From Zantedeschia hybrid cultivar (Eukaryota > Streptophyta > Magnoliopsida > Alismatales > Araceae): a DNA stretch of 64,000 nucleotides. Positions 45,742 through 56,839 of the stretch are shown here, piece after piece (position 1 is the stretch's first letter; each line of letters begins with the position of its first letter). The notes under the pieces are model-generated. The model searched no databases, was not told the DNA's origin, and saw nothing but the letters and a program-made list of their open reading frames with translations. The stretch is from NCBI GenBank assembly GCA_030544215.1, contig JARZZO010000003.1:19539879-19603878 (forward strand), written 5' to 3'. A program made the position numbers and the translations under genes.

Positions 45742-47693
45742 TGTTTCTTTGGGACCCGACCTGGCTATCTCCTCTTTTCGGATTTAAAATCCTATCGTTT
45801 TAGGTCTTTTGTTTTATTTGGAGAAATATAGATCAGTTTTATGTATTTTATTTCTTGGACTATAAGAACTTGATATTAGCCCTCAAGGAGTCCAAGACTT
45901 CGGATCAGGCGAAGATCCGAGTATATGACCTCTTTCCACTGACCTTGATCAGTGTTAATTACGTCGAGCAACCGCTCGACAACCCTTGATTAACCGTCCG
46001 TTGATGCCCATATAACATGCAACACTACTACTACAGGCAGCACATGCATATGAAGATATATTTTAGGTTAAGCTCTTGGCCTCACCCAAGTTTAGGATGG
46101 GTTTATAATTGATTGGGAGACTTTTTTAAAAGGTTTTAGATTGACTCCAAGTTATCTAGATTGATTCCAAGTATTTTAGACCCATAAAAGTATTTTTGTA
46201 ATTATGACAAGTTTGAGAGTATATAGGCAATATAGTCACTTTAGTGTGTGAGGTAAGTTTTAATAATGTAGGAAGGTTTCAAAACCTTAGTAGGTATTCT
46301 AGAGTTATTTTAAGTGTATTTGAGTTGCTAGGATATTTTGGTATTTTTACCCGGAATTGGATTTCTAGACTTAAAGTCTATTTTTCAAGTCTTTTTGTAA
46401 TTATGTTGCATTAGGGTCATTATGATCATTTTAGACATATTTAAGATATATGGGTATTTTGATAATTTTACCTTAAATCAAGTTTATTAGACTAAGAGTC
46501 TATTTTTATATTTTTTTGAGATTTTTAATTATTTATCATATTGAGAGTATTTTGGTAATTTTCACATCTTATTAGGGTTTGGAGGGTATTTTGAGCATTG
46601 GAGAGGTTTTGATATTTTTTAAGAATTTTCTGTGATTTTTACAGATTTTTATCATAGGTGAGGGTAATTTTGTAAGTTCATTAAATTCAGGGGGCATTTT
46701 GGTCATTTCGAGAATTTTATATGTTTTTAGATTTGGTTCTCTGTTTTTTACTAGTTTTTACTGAATTTTACTGATTGTTTTATTAATTTTACTGATTTTT
46801 ATTAATTAATTGGATATATGAAAGATATTTAAGTCATGTTTTTGGATTCATGTAATTTCCAGATTGTATTTTCTAATTTTACTGAGTATTACTGATTTTT
46901 ACAGAATTTTTCTGATTTTTATATTGATTTTACTGATTTTAAATAATTTTCACATATTTTATTAATTAATTAAGCATGAGGGATTTTTAAGTCATTTTTT
47001 AACTTAAGTATATTATTTTATGTCTCAATGTTTCATTATTGAGTTTTGATTATGAGTCTAGGTTTAATTACGTATGGAGTGAGGCTAAGGGTATTTTAAA
47101 ATATTTAATTATGTATTTATGTATTTTAATTAGTTATTAAACTAATTAATTATATATGTGAAAATATAATAACATAATGTTACTTAAGTAATAGGTTCAT
47201 GAACACACATGCACACGTATATGCTCAAAGAACAATATTAGTATTTCATTCATCATTTCGGCATAATCCCGTCTTATAGAACGGCGATTTTACAATATAA
47301 ATTCGGCAGAACTTCCTCTTAAGAATAAACCTTAGGAAGAGAGCTCTCCGAGAAAATATCTCCTCCAAACGCAGCAAACCCGGACAAGAGCACCGGATTT
47401 GGTCTTCAAATGGGCAAAATTTTCCCTAGGAAATTTTGGGCCAATGAGGCATGGAGTTCTTCTTCCCCTTGGGGGGGGAATTTATAGGCTTGAAAGCCTT
47501 AACCGATGGGGGTACCCACCGTTGAATCTTGAGGTGGGGGTACCACCGGGAATTTCTTGGAGAGGGTAAGACAGATATTAAAGAGGAGTGGGGGTCCAAC
47601 CGGTTGGACCTCCCCCCCCCCCCCCCACTGGTTTGGGCAACCGGTGGGGGGCTTCCCCCTTCCCCCTTTTTCTTTTTGAAAAAGGGTCCAACA
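45742..47693 (-). repeat. TR-GAG 3' LTR (sense on minus)
   Basis: A 1952-bp LTR nearly collinear with 60300-62309, with small indels, for example one near 46400 where the right LTR has an extra 50 or so bases. Confidence 0.9.
45937..45980. repeat. LTR two-hairpin cassette, copy 2
   Basis: CACTGA-ccttga-TCAGTG (45937-45954), ttaattac, GTCGAGC-aacc-GCTCGAC (45963-45980): both stems perfect. Confidence 0.78.
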
Positions 47694-47705
47694 AATGCCC
47701 CCCAC
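47694..47705 (-). promoter_or_regulatory. TR-GAG polypurine tract
   Basis: In sense direction directly before the 3' LTR the minus strand reads GTGGGGGGCATT. Confidence 0.65.
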
Positions 47706-49084
47706 GAGACATATGCCGAAGGTGAAGACGACGGTGCATGTCCCGTGCCTCATTTGGCTACAAGAATCCTCATTTTGCATGCTTGAGGAGCTCTCACATG
47801 CGGCGTGCTGGTGTTGTCTTAATGAATTCCCGTGTCTTGCCTTATGTATTTACGGTTATTGAAGGAAGTCAAATGTCGTCTCGTATATACCAGGCGACAC
47901 ATCGCTTCAACTTGCTATGCATGTGCTCCATCTGAGCTTATCTGGGTCCCGATGACCCTCAATTTTGATATTTAGACACCTCAAGATATGCCCAGAGAAT
48001 CTTGTTTTCATAACTTTTCAACTTTCCGGATGTATTTGAAAGTATCCAGCCCCTCTAATTATGGGAATCATCTTGGCCTTCACGACTTGAGAGTTCCCGA
48101 GAGTTGATGCCGCTCGAATCTTTCGATGTTCACTCGGATTCTGGGGGATCTCTTGACATTCATGACATGGAGACTCCTTAAGAATACACAGGCGAGTCGT
48201 TTGATTCTTCCGGCATTTGCTCCATCTTAAAGTATCAGTACTTTGTCTCGGCATTTCCAAGAGCTCCACACGAAGCATTCTGGACTGGCCTAATATCTGG
48301 TGCATAGCAATTTGACTTTAGCCTACGACTTCATTAGGACTTTGTCAAAAAAAAAAAAATTGTATCTCAAAACTTTTATTGCAGCCCTCTGGTGCTGATT
48401 TCCTCTCTCTATCTTCTTGCAACTTGTTGTCTTTATCCTCATGGCCTACAAAGGAGTTCCTCCCATGATAGGATACAGGGAGGACGATATCTCATTCCCG
48501 CCAATTATCGAACAGGTTTTTACTGAAGCGGGTCGAGATTGAAACTATCGAAGCAACCAATGCAGCTCGGGTATCAGAAGGATATTGTCATTTCTAGTAT
48601 TGCGGATGGGGAATCCCAGATTGCCGCTCTGGGCATGCAGGCACATATTCTTGAAACTTTGTTGGAGGGAGAACTCCCATTTTGTGGCAGCCATCGATCA
48701 TCGCTTCGACTAGCACTCCGGGGATGCAACCAAATTTCTTCAAAGGCTTGAAGTATTCCATTTGCTGGTAAACAGTCTATTGCAGTCTCTGGCGGGACAT
48801 GTCTCTTCCCTGGGCCAGAGTTGATCTACTATTTCTCTATTATAGTTCTTGTTGCCTCCCCTTTTGTCGAAGAACTCGAACTACCCTATGGACTTGTCTT
48901 GAGCTCTGCCATTGCTTTAGTATATTACAAATGTTCTTCTGAAAATTAATACTAAGCTTGAGTGGTATGAATCCTTCGTTGTATGTTGCATGTATCTTTT
49001 TTTTAATAACTAATACTAACGCCTTTTCAGATTTTCGCCAGCATTAGCCCCATCTTATTTTTGCATGTGCGCCCTTACGGGTAA
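47706..49084. other. TR-GAG 3' internal region, no gene recognised
   Basis: Short open frames (for example 48018-48305 minus) have no domain features. An A run lies near 48349. Confidence 0.4.
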
Positions 49085-49935
49085 GAAATTTTATGTAGGG
49101 AACTAAGTCTTCTCTGAGGACCGCTAAGGAATTATATGTAGGGAACTGAGTCTTCCCTGAGAACCGCTAAGGAATTTTATGCAGGGAACTGAGTCTTTCC
49201 TGAGAATTGCTGAGTAATTATATGTAGGGAACTGAGTCTTCCTTGAGAACCGCTAATGAATTTTATGTAGGGAACTGAGTCTTCCCCGAGAACGGCTAAG
49301 GAATATATGTGGGGAACTAAGTTTTCCCCGAGAACCGTTAAGGAATTTCTGTAGGGAACTGAATATTCCTGAGATCCGCTAAGGAATTATATGTAGGGAA
49401 CTGAGTCTTCCCTGAGAACCGCTAAGAAATTTTATATAAGGAACTGAGTCTTCCCTGAGAACCGCTAAGGAATTATATGTAGGGAACTGAGTTTTCCCCG
49501 AGAATAGCTAAGGAATTATATGTAGGGAACCGAGTCTTCTCTAAGAACCGCTAAGAAACTTTATGTAGGGAATTGGGTCATCCCTGAGAACCGTTAAAGA
49601 ATTTTTGTAGAGAATTGAGTCTTCCCTAAGAACCAATAAGAAATTTCTGTAGGGAACTAAGTCTTCCCTGAGAGCCGCTATGAAATTATATGTAAGGAAC
49701 TGAGTCTTCCCTGAGAATTGATAAATAATTTTTGTAAGAACTGAGTCTTCCCTGAGAACCACTAAGGAATTTCTGTAGGGAACTGAGTCTTCCCTGATAA
49801 CCGCTAAGGAATTTATGTAGGGAGCTGAGACCTCCATGTAAGCCGCTAATGAATTTCTGTAGGGAACTGAGTCTTCCCTGAGAATCGCTAAGGAATATCT
49901 GTAGGGAACTGAGTCTTCTCTGAGAACCACTAAGG
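49085..49935 (-). repeat. 42-bp coding minisatellite, about 20 units
   Basis: Units of the form tagggaactgagtcttccct followed by gagaaccgctaaggaatt(tat)g. Most differ by substitutions and 3-base steps. On the minus strand they encode a 14-residue unit around SGSQGRLSSLQKFL with little frame loss between 49686 and 49960 (SQGRLSSLQKF, LHGGLSSLHKF, YQGRLSSLQKF). Confidence 0.88.
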
Positions 49936-49969
49936 AATTTCTTGAATTTCTGAGAAAATGGGGTTCTAG

Positions 49970-51545
49970 GTAGCCGTGAATTTGGGATACAACGGTTCCC
50001 GGAGACTGAAGATTTTGGGATACTGTGCCTCCCGGGGGCGCAAGACAATTAGTTGAATTTTGGGATACAACGCCTCCCATAGGCGAAAAGGAAAATTTTG
50101 GCCTTTTCTGGGATATATCTACCTCCCAAGTGGTCGAAATTCTGGGTTTTAACGCCTCCCATAGGCGAAAGAAAATTTTGGGCCTTTCTAGGATATATCT
50201 GCCTTCCAAATGGGCGAAATTCTGGGTTTTAACGCCTCCTATAGGCAAACGAAAATTTTGGCCTTTCTGGGATATATCTATCTCCCAAGTTGGCAAAATT
50301 TCAGGATTTAACGCCTCCCATGGGCGAATTCCGGGGTTTAATGCCTCCCATAGGCGAATATGAATTTCATGATTTAAAGTCTCTCGTAGGCAAGGGTTTA
50401 ATGCCTCCCGTAGGCGAAATATGAATTCCAAGATTTAAAGCCTCCCGTAGGCAAATTCTGGAATCTAATGCCTCCTTTAGGCGAAATATGAATTTCAGGA
50501 TTTAAAGCCTCCCACAGGCGAATTCCTAGGTTTAATGCCTCTCGTAGGCGAAATACGAATTTCAGGATTTAAAGTCTCCCGCAGGCAAATTCCGGAGTTA
50601 AATGCCTCCCGTAGGCGAATATGAATTTCAGGATTTAAAACCTCCTGTAGGCGAATTCCGGAGTTTAATGTCTCCCGTAGGCAAATATGAATTCCAGGAT
50701 TTAAAGCCTCCCGTAGGCGAAACTTCGGAGTTTAACGCCTCCCGTGGGCGAAAAGGAATTTCTGCCTTTTGGCACACCAGTGGAACTGGTGTATACAAGG
50801 GGCAATTTAGGATACAACGCCTCCTCGGGGCGAAAAGGAGAAATTTTGACCCATCGCAGCACGCCAGTGGGACTGGTGTATGCCAGGGGCAATTTTAGGA
50901 TACAACGCCTCCTCGGGGCAAAAAGAGAAATTTTCGACCCATCGCGGCACGCTAGTGGGACTGGTGTATGCCAGGGGCAATTTTAGGATACAACGATTCC
51001 TCGGGACGGAAAGGAAAATTTTTGACCCATCGCGACACACCGATGGGACTATGATATATAAGGAGAATTTTGGGATATAACGTTCCCAGGGATGCAAAGA
51101 AGTTTTTCGTATCACCTCCCAGGGGCAAATAGGAAAGTTTTAGGATACAATGTCTCCTCGGGACGAAAAAGAGAAATTTCAACTCTTCGCGGCATGTCAA
51201 TGGAACTGGTGTATGCCAAGGGCAATTTTAGGATACAACCCCTCTTTGGAACGGAAATTGGAAATTTCATGATACAACACCTCCTCAGCGCGGTAAGTGG
51301 AGATTTCAAGATAGAACGCCTTTTCGGGGCAGAAAGAGAGATTTTAGAATACAACGCCTCTTCGGGGCGATAATTAGAGATTTCAGGATACAACGCCTCC
51401 TCGAGGCGGAAAAATAATTTTGGTCGAATTTCAAGATACAATGCCTCCCGGAGGCTCGAAGTAATTTTAGTTGAATTTTGGGATAACCTCCCGGGGGCAC
51501 AAGGCAATTTTGGTTGAATTTTAGGATACAACGCCTCCTAGGGGC
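49970..51545. repeat. GCCTCC-rich minisatellite with changing unit length
   Basis: A core like ttAAcGCCTCCCgtaGGCGAA recurs about 35 times. From 49970 to 50330 units are about 66-70 bp with ttttgggcctttctgggata; from 50330 to 50740 about 33 bp; from 50740 to 51300 longer units with a shared ccagtgggactggtgtatgc block; then shorter units to 51545. The CCTCCCGTAGG/GGCGAA core contains short inverted repeats. Confidence 0.88.
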
Positions 51546-52314
51546 TCAAGGATTTTGGTGTTTCAGTATGAATTATTGACATATATTTTTCCGGTGGGAC
51601 GAAAGATTTTAGCCAAGAGGGTGAAATGCTCTTCTTGGCCCTATCAAGTAAGAAATCGAGTTTCCCACTTCCTTGCCGAGTCGGGAGGACACCATCATCG
51701 TTGCCTCAGTCGTAGCCCTTGATGGGATAATTTATGTGCCACTTATCCAATGTAAAGTGACACTAAGGATTTTCTCGTCATTGACGATTCTGATATCCTC
51801 CCTAGGTAGGAATATGGGAAAACTTGATCCCCGCCTGAGACAGGCCGAGAGAGTTCTCCCCCCACCGGAGTATGGCTATATATATATTTTGAACAGTTGG
51901 TACGAACGGCTTATATGAGCCATACCCCGGTGAGTTACTGGATGATGATGATGATTTAAAGAAAAGAAAAAAAAACTAACGTCTACGCCCTAACGAGTTT
52001 TCACCAAAGCTAGACCCTTTATTTTTTGCCTGTGCGCCCTTGCGGGTTTTCACACGGCAGGGTTCACCCATTTTTATCTGAAGCGCCCTTTCATATTTTC
52101 ACCTCAACCGGACTTTGGAATTTTTTGCCCTTCATTGGCCCCTCACAAGAGCGGGACCAATCAAGTCTATCGGGGCACCACATTTTTAAGTCCCACTTTT
52201 TTTTTTCATAATGGCTCTGCGAATTATGTTCACTGTATAATCGCATGTAGCTGTGGGGGATTCACAAGGTACTTCTCCATATTTATCTTTCCTTCTTAAA
52301 TCAACTTTTCCACT
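51546..52314. other. TR-GAG internal spacer, no gene recognised
   Basis: Between the minisatellites and the gag knuckle. Includes a short (gat)n run near 51942. Confidence 0.4.
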
Positions 52315-52480
52315 TTATCTTTGAACACAAAGCAACATTCAATTGGATGGGTGATGAAGCGATGGTATAGACAATAGTTGGATGCATCTGTTTGATGCAT
52401 TTTTTCTTTTCTTTTTGGTTTGGGCAGAACAATTGCTTTTCTGCTCATACATAACTCGAAGAGTTCTTAGGTCTTTTCCT
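52315..52480 (-). pseudogene. TR-GAG nucleocapsid-like knuckle, second copy
   Basis: Minus strand reads KMHQTDASNYCLYHRFITHP then IECCFVFKDKVEKLI, a stop and EGKIN. This is the more usual C-x-x-H-R-x(3)-HP-x-x-x-C form. The same C-terminal gag motif thus appears twice, separated by repeats and a linker (52467-52793, rich in Lys). Confidence 0.75.
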
Positions 52481-52793
52481 TTGGGAAGGAGTATGGTCTC
52501 TTCAACTTTTTTGCCAAGGATTCAGTGTCTTTAAAACTTATCACTGTTTCTGCACCGGTAACTTGTTTTCCCCGAAAACCTTGTCTAACTGTAAAGGTGG
52601 CCTCGGGAGTATTGTCGTAACTTTTACAACCTTTCCATTTGAGCACCATTCCCTTTCGGTACTGGGCTTCTGGTGCTTCATTTAAGTTTATGATAAGCTT
52701 GCCCTTCTTCTTTAGAGGACGGCTGCATTCTGGTCCTGGCTCCTCAAAGGAGAAGGACCTATTGACTTTGTCCATTGACAGACTTCTGTCCAT
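52467..52793 (-). pseudogene. TR-GAG open frame between knuckle and repeats
   Basis: A Lys/Ser-rich 108-codon frame (MDRSLSMDKVNRSFSFEEPG; KKKGKLIINLNEAPEAQYRK; FKDTESLAKKL). No known domain is recognised. It reads into the second knuckle after a stop. Confidence 0.45.
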
Positions 52794-52864
52794 TGTCTTG
52801 CAAGACCTTCCATTACTTAAGTGAGTTCATACTGTTTATGAGAGATTTATCGCAGACTCACTTA

Positions 52865-53190
52865 AATCCCCTCCAGTACAGCCATGATGGGCCCCTCTAG
52901 AATGGAGGTTGTTGGAGTATATGATGGAGTTATCTTTTGTTCCAGTGAGATTTGTTGGTGAGAGAGCTGTATCAGACTCATCTGAATCTTCTCTAGTGTT
53001 GTCATGATAGACCCTTCTGGAGTGGGAGTCGCTGGAACGTATGATGGTATTGCCTCCTGCTCCGACGAAACTTGCCGATGGGAGAGCTGTGACATACTCA
53101 TCTGAATCTCCTACAGTGCCGCCATGATAAACCCTTCTGGAGTGGGGTCGCTGGAGGATATGATGGTATCACTTCCTGCTCCGGAGGTGC
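52865..53190 (-). repeat. In-frame tandem repeat of about 117-123 bp in gag linker
   Basis: Three units share 'atgatggtattgcctcctgctccg'-like text. On the minus strand they encode repeated QLSHRQVSSEQEAIPSYVPA, with TPEGSIMTTLEKIQMS between; the second unit is QLSHQQISLEQKITPSYTPT. Confidence 0.8.
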
Positions 53191-53274
53191 ATCCATGTTC
53201 TTATTTGCAGACTGTTCTTCTGAGGAGTTTTTATCCATGTGGACGACATTTGCTGCAAATGTTTGTTTGGACAT

Positions 53275-53496
53275 TCAATGTGGCTGAGGCGGGTCTACCA
53301 GATATTTTCCCATCTCCACGGCCCCTTCTTGGATGAGCATTTCGATTTTCCCTTTGCAGATATAACAATCCTTTATTACATGTCCCAACATGCAGTAGTA
53401 GATGCAATAGTTGGATTCATCTATTTTACGAACTTCTGTTGGCCTTTTTTGTTCAGGTAGCGTCAAGAGATTTGACCGCATACAGGCGTCAAACAA
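53275..53496 (-). pseudogene. TR-GAG nucleocapsid-like knuckle, first copy
   Basis: Encodes DESNYCIYYCMLGHVIKDCY followed by ICKGKIEMLIQEGAVEMGKY. The YC-x-Y-x-x-LGH-x4-C pattern with the following K-x-K-I-E-x-LI-x-G is the gag zinc-binding segment of many plant gypsy elements. Confidence 0.75.
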
Positions 53497-53751
53497 CTTT
53501 CTTATATGCTCTTTGATGAAAGAGTAAAGTATTTTCCTTCTCTCATTAAGGGTAGTATATGATCCCCTTGTATTGAATGTTGAGGTATTTGCACTGTTCT
53601 TGCCCCATGTATTTTATACAGCCGAGGCAAAGTCTACAGCATTGACCTCTTCTGTATCTATATTATGCTTCTTGGGGACTTTCCCCCCAATAGGGGCAAT
53701 GGTTGGATGGTCTGCAAAGAATCTTTCGACCTCTGTCACAATATTATTTAG

Positions 53752-54503
53752 CTAATCAAAGTTCCTGACATTTGTGCCAATCAGCTTTTCACTTATTTCG
53801 GACTTTAAGCCCCTTTTGCACAATCGCACCGCATCCTCCTGGGCCGACGGATTGTCACATTTCATATAGAGGTTCCGCCATTTTTTAATGTGGTCGGTGG
53901 CGGGTTTGTTCCTTCCTTGCTTTAGCGTCACCAGTTCAGTGATGGTGACCTTTCGCTCCGACACCTTAAAGTGGTCAAAGAACTTTTTCTGCATTATCTC
54001 CCAGTTGCTGATAGAGTTGGGCTTCAACTTTGCATACCATTGGAATGCAGTCCCCGTGAGAGGTAGAAAAGAACCTCAGAAGATAGGCCTCATCAGTAGC
54101 CAACTCTCCCAAGCAAGGAATTCCAGATCGGATCGGGTCCCTGAATCGGGACCCGCCGATCCCGATCCGAATCGGGATCGGATCGGCCGGAATCGACCGG
54201 GATCGGCCGAAATCAGCCGAATCGAGACCTGCCGATCTCGATCCGAATCAGCCGATCCGGATCGGGATCGGCCGATTCTGCATTTCATGCTCCCAAGTCA
54301 CTCATATAGTGGGCAATATGTTCTTGGGCCGAGCCTTCCCCGTCATACCTGGTGAACTTGGGGTACTTGTTATGATCTAACAGGAGCTTCTTAAACATAT
54401 GACGTACTGGGAATGGTACTTTGTATAAGTCGAATGTGCCTATTCCGTCGTCTTGTTCTGTCATCTTGGCTTCAACAATTTGCTCGATAAGATGCTTCTG
54501 CAA
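53752..54503 (-). pseudogene. TR-GAG gag capsid domain, interrupted by a MITE
   Basis: 54503-54290 reads GIGTFDLYKVPFPVRHMFKK, NKYPKFTRYDGEGSAQEHIA and HYMSDLG. After the MITE the capsid continues with ELATDEAYLLRFF, then (54027-53752) LKPNSISNWEIMQKKFFDHF, LVTLKQGRNKPATDHIKKWR and LCKRGLKSEISEKL. This is the retrotransposon gag fold (YDG..P..HL through W..M...F...F) of plant Ty3/gypsy elements. Small shifts occur after the MITE. Confidence 0.87.
54114..54289. mobile_element. hAT-type MITE, 176 bp, in gag
   Basis: Perfect 8-bp target duplication ctcccaag (54106-54113 and 54290-54297). Terminal inverted repeats are CAAGGAATTCCAGATCGG (left) and CATGAAATGCAGAATCGG (right, revcomp). The interior is dense in GATCGG/CCGATC, like the subterminal parts of the hAT at 34271-38396, whose ends also start CAAGG. 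It is too short to code for protein. Confidence 0.9.
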
Positions 54504-54864
54504 TGCTATAGCATCATCTACAAAAGCATGGGATGCTGAGCATTATGATTGGACTCTACAACCTGATCTTCTTGTATCTCATCAGGGTTGAAGTTGACCT
54601 CTACAGCTTGCGGTCTTATCACCATTGGCATAGGTATTGCCCTTGGAGGTGGTGCATTTACTGGAGGACTTAAGCTATCCTTTGCTGCTCTTCCATCTTT
54701 TGTATTAAGCCATAGAGCAAGGCCCTGAGCTGTTGATTTCCTTGCCTCATCTCCTCCATAGTCTGAGGCTATATTTGATCTTGAGGTTATTCTGGAGCGG
54801 CTTCGATATCTGAAGCATTTGCCCTGTCTTCATCAGCTCCTCCAACAGCATTGCTACTGCCAAT

Positions 54865-55377
54865 TTAGGGTGGCTCTGTCCCATGACTTCCTCGATTCAG
54901 CAAACGCATAGCCTGCTCCATTTGACGGGTTATGGGCCCAACCCGTTGCATCATATTGATGATATCATTTGAGTCTTCCGGCTGGGAAAGCTGTCGGTTG
55001 GTGGTTCTGGAGGTGTAACATGTGTAGACCCGTATGCCATTATTTGTCATTCTGGCAGTTATCTTCTTCTTGTGAGTCGATTGGACCAATTCGCCCAATC
55101 GCTCGAAAACAGATGTCCGCTATCGGACTTGCTCATGTGCCTTATATGCACCTTTCCTCTTTTCACCTCGTAGAGAACAAGGCCGGGTAGCTACGTTGGT
55201 TATCTGCACCTCAGGCGCTATGAGTTGTTGAGGCTGTTGTTCTGCTAGGGTGACCCTAGCCTGACGAATTTTGCGGGCTTCCTTTTTGGTTATCCACATT
55301 TCCTTTATGCGGAGGCTCCTATCCTCCGTTGGATTGCCCCCACTCCGAGGTATAGATTTGCCCCCATTCCGAGGCAT
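54865..55377 (-). pseudogene. TR-GAG gag N-terminal region
   Basis: Starts near 55377 with MPRNGGKSIPRSGGNPTEDR and a basic stretch (WITKKEARKIRQARVTLAEQ), then a Gln-rich segment. After shifts, IINMMQRVGPITRQMEQAMR and LNRGSHGTEPP follow. No domain is recognised; the position just upstream of capsid and the charge suit a gag N-terminus. Confidence 0.55.
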
Positions 55378-56159
55378 GGAGTTGCCCCCTGCTCAGGGCG
55401 TAGCATTGCCCCCTGCTCGGGACGTAACAGGCTCTGGTATATTTATTGGCTCCCGACGAGCAGGGACCTTTGGAGTCTTTTTCTTCTTTTTGAACATTGC
55501 CCTATCTTGACAAAACTTCGGTAGAATCCCGAACCGATTCTGGACAGAAATTGTCGAGATATGATGGATCTTAAGAATGATGAGTTGCCCGTCATCCAGA
55601 CAAATGTGCAGGTTCCCCACCAATATAGTTTTCCCCGTCCTAGACGAGCTTACGGTTAGAACTTTCCGCTTTTGCCTCCTGTTGGACGAGGAGGTTGGAG
55701 AGATGCTGATGGTATTGACGGCGAGCACTCGCCTACGTCGGCCGCCGTTGTTGCTTCTTCTGGCGCGGGAAGTGCGCTGTTGAACCAAAAAATCTATAAA
55801 CCTATCTACATGTGTATGTGTATATGCATCAAACAAAAGATCTATATGCATGCATGTATCTAAAAGCATGTGAACATACATAGATGTGCATGTGTATGCA
55901 AGAAAAAAAAATAGAAACAAGAAAGTATGCATACATACAAAAAACAAATTAGCCAATCTGCAGCTTGGACCTCCAGCAAATCCGCAACAAGAAGGCTTGC
56001 AAGCTTCCACCAATAGCAGCTTCAAGAAATCTGCAGCAACACCAACAGAAAATCTGCAACACCAACCTCAAGACAGCCTCAAAATCTGCAAATAAAGACA
56101 GTCCAATGCAGCCTTCAAATCTGCAGTAGGACAGCCTCAAAGCAGCCAGCAACTAGAAG
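55378..56159. other. TR-GAG region before gag in sense direction
   Basis: Contains TG/CA-rich DNA (55810-55900) and repeated 'aaatctgcaacaccaac'-like units (56020-56130). The long minus open frame here is rich in low-complexity residues and is not called. Confidence 0.4.
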
Positions 56160-56340
56160 CCTTCAAGCTTCTACCAACCTGCAACAAGGAGGGCTCGGCC
56201 AGCAAACTGCAGGGAGAGAGAAAGACAGCCGCAGGGAGAGAGAAAGGGAGCCGCAGGGTGAGAGAAAGAGAGGGTCGCAGGATGAGAGAGAGGAAATCTG
56301 GAGGGAGGAGACAAATAAAAACAAAAACAAAAAAAAACAG
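56160..56340. repeat. GCAGGGAGAGAGAAAG tandem repeats
   Basis: About five units of 20-24 bp (gccgcagggagagagaaag) followed by an A/CA-rich tail. A CT-rich stretch (CATCC, TCCTC) follows at 56400-56560. Confidence 0.75.
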
Positions 56341-56573
56341 AGACCGGCCGGCCTCTCCTTGAGGACCGACCGGCTCTTCTCCTTCCCCCACTCCAACTCT
56401 CCACCCATCCGGCTCCTCTCCTACTCCTACTCCAACTCCTTCTCATCCTCATCCATTCCCATCCTTATCCATCCCCATCCTCATCCCCTCCATCTCTATC
56501 CTAACCGCACCCTCCCATCCTTATCCTCAACCCTCCTCCATCTCTATCCAGCCCCCAAACCGCAGCCTCCAAG

Positions 56574-56588
56574 GCCTATATAAAGGCC
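56574..56588 (+). promoter_or_regulatory. TATA-like box on the antisense strand of TR-GAG
   Basis: ggcctatataaaggcc is a strong plant TATA sequence pointing opposite to the element, with a poly(A)-signal-like aaataaag at 56791-56798. Together with the CT-rich DNA before it, this may be a separate short LTR or SINE-like insert. Function is uncertain. Confidence 0.35.
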
Positions 56589-56839
56589 ACCCTGCAGCAG
56601 CAAGAAGACCCCCGTTTCTGGCATCCAAGAAGCCCCAAGGCTGCCTCTCCGATCCCTGCGCACGAACCTCCCCAAGCAAATAAAGGTTCCAAGCTTCAAG
56701 AAGCCATGCCGCAGCCTCCTTCAAGCCAGCAACCTGCAAGAAAAGAAGAGCAAAGCCTATATTTTACGCTTGTACTTTTATTTTTTTTAGAAATAAAGTC
56801 GATATTATGTAGATCAATCTCTATGTTTATTAAATAAAA

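Noticed and set aside
45742..47693. Calling the left LTR-like copy a solo LTR
   Set aside because: Its left flank (cctcc) does not match its right flank, but matches the right flank of 60300-62309, so both are LTRs of one element.
49085..51545. Regularly spaced repeats resembling a CRISPR array
   Set aside because: Units are tandem and diverged, with no unique spacers, in a plant retroelement.
55393..56025. A 210-codon open frame on the minus strand
   Set aside because: Low-complexity text with no gag or other motif; it overlaps the TG-rich and repeat DNA before gag.
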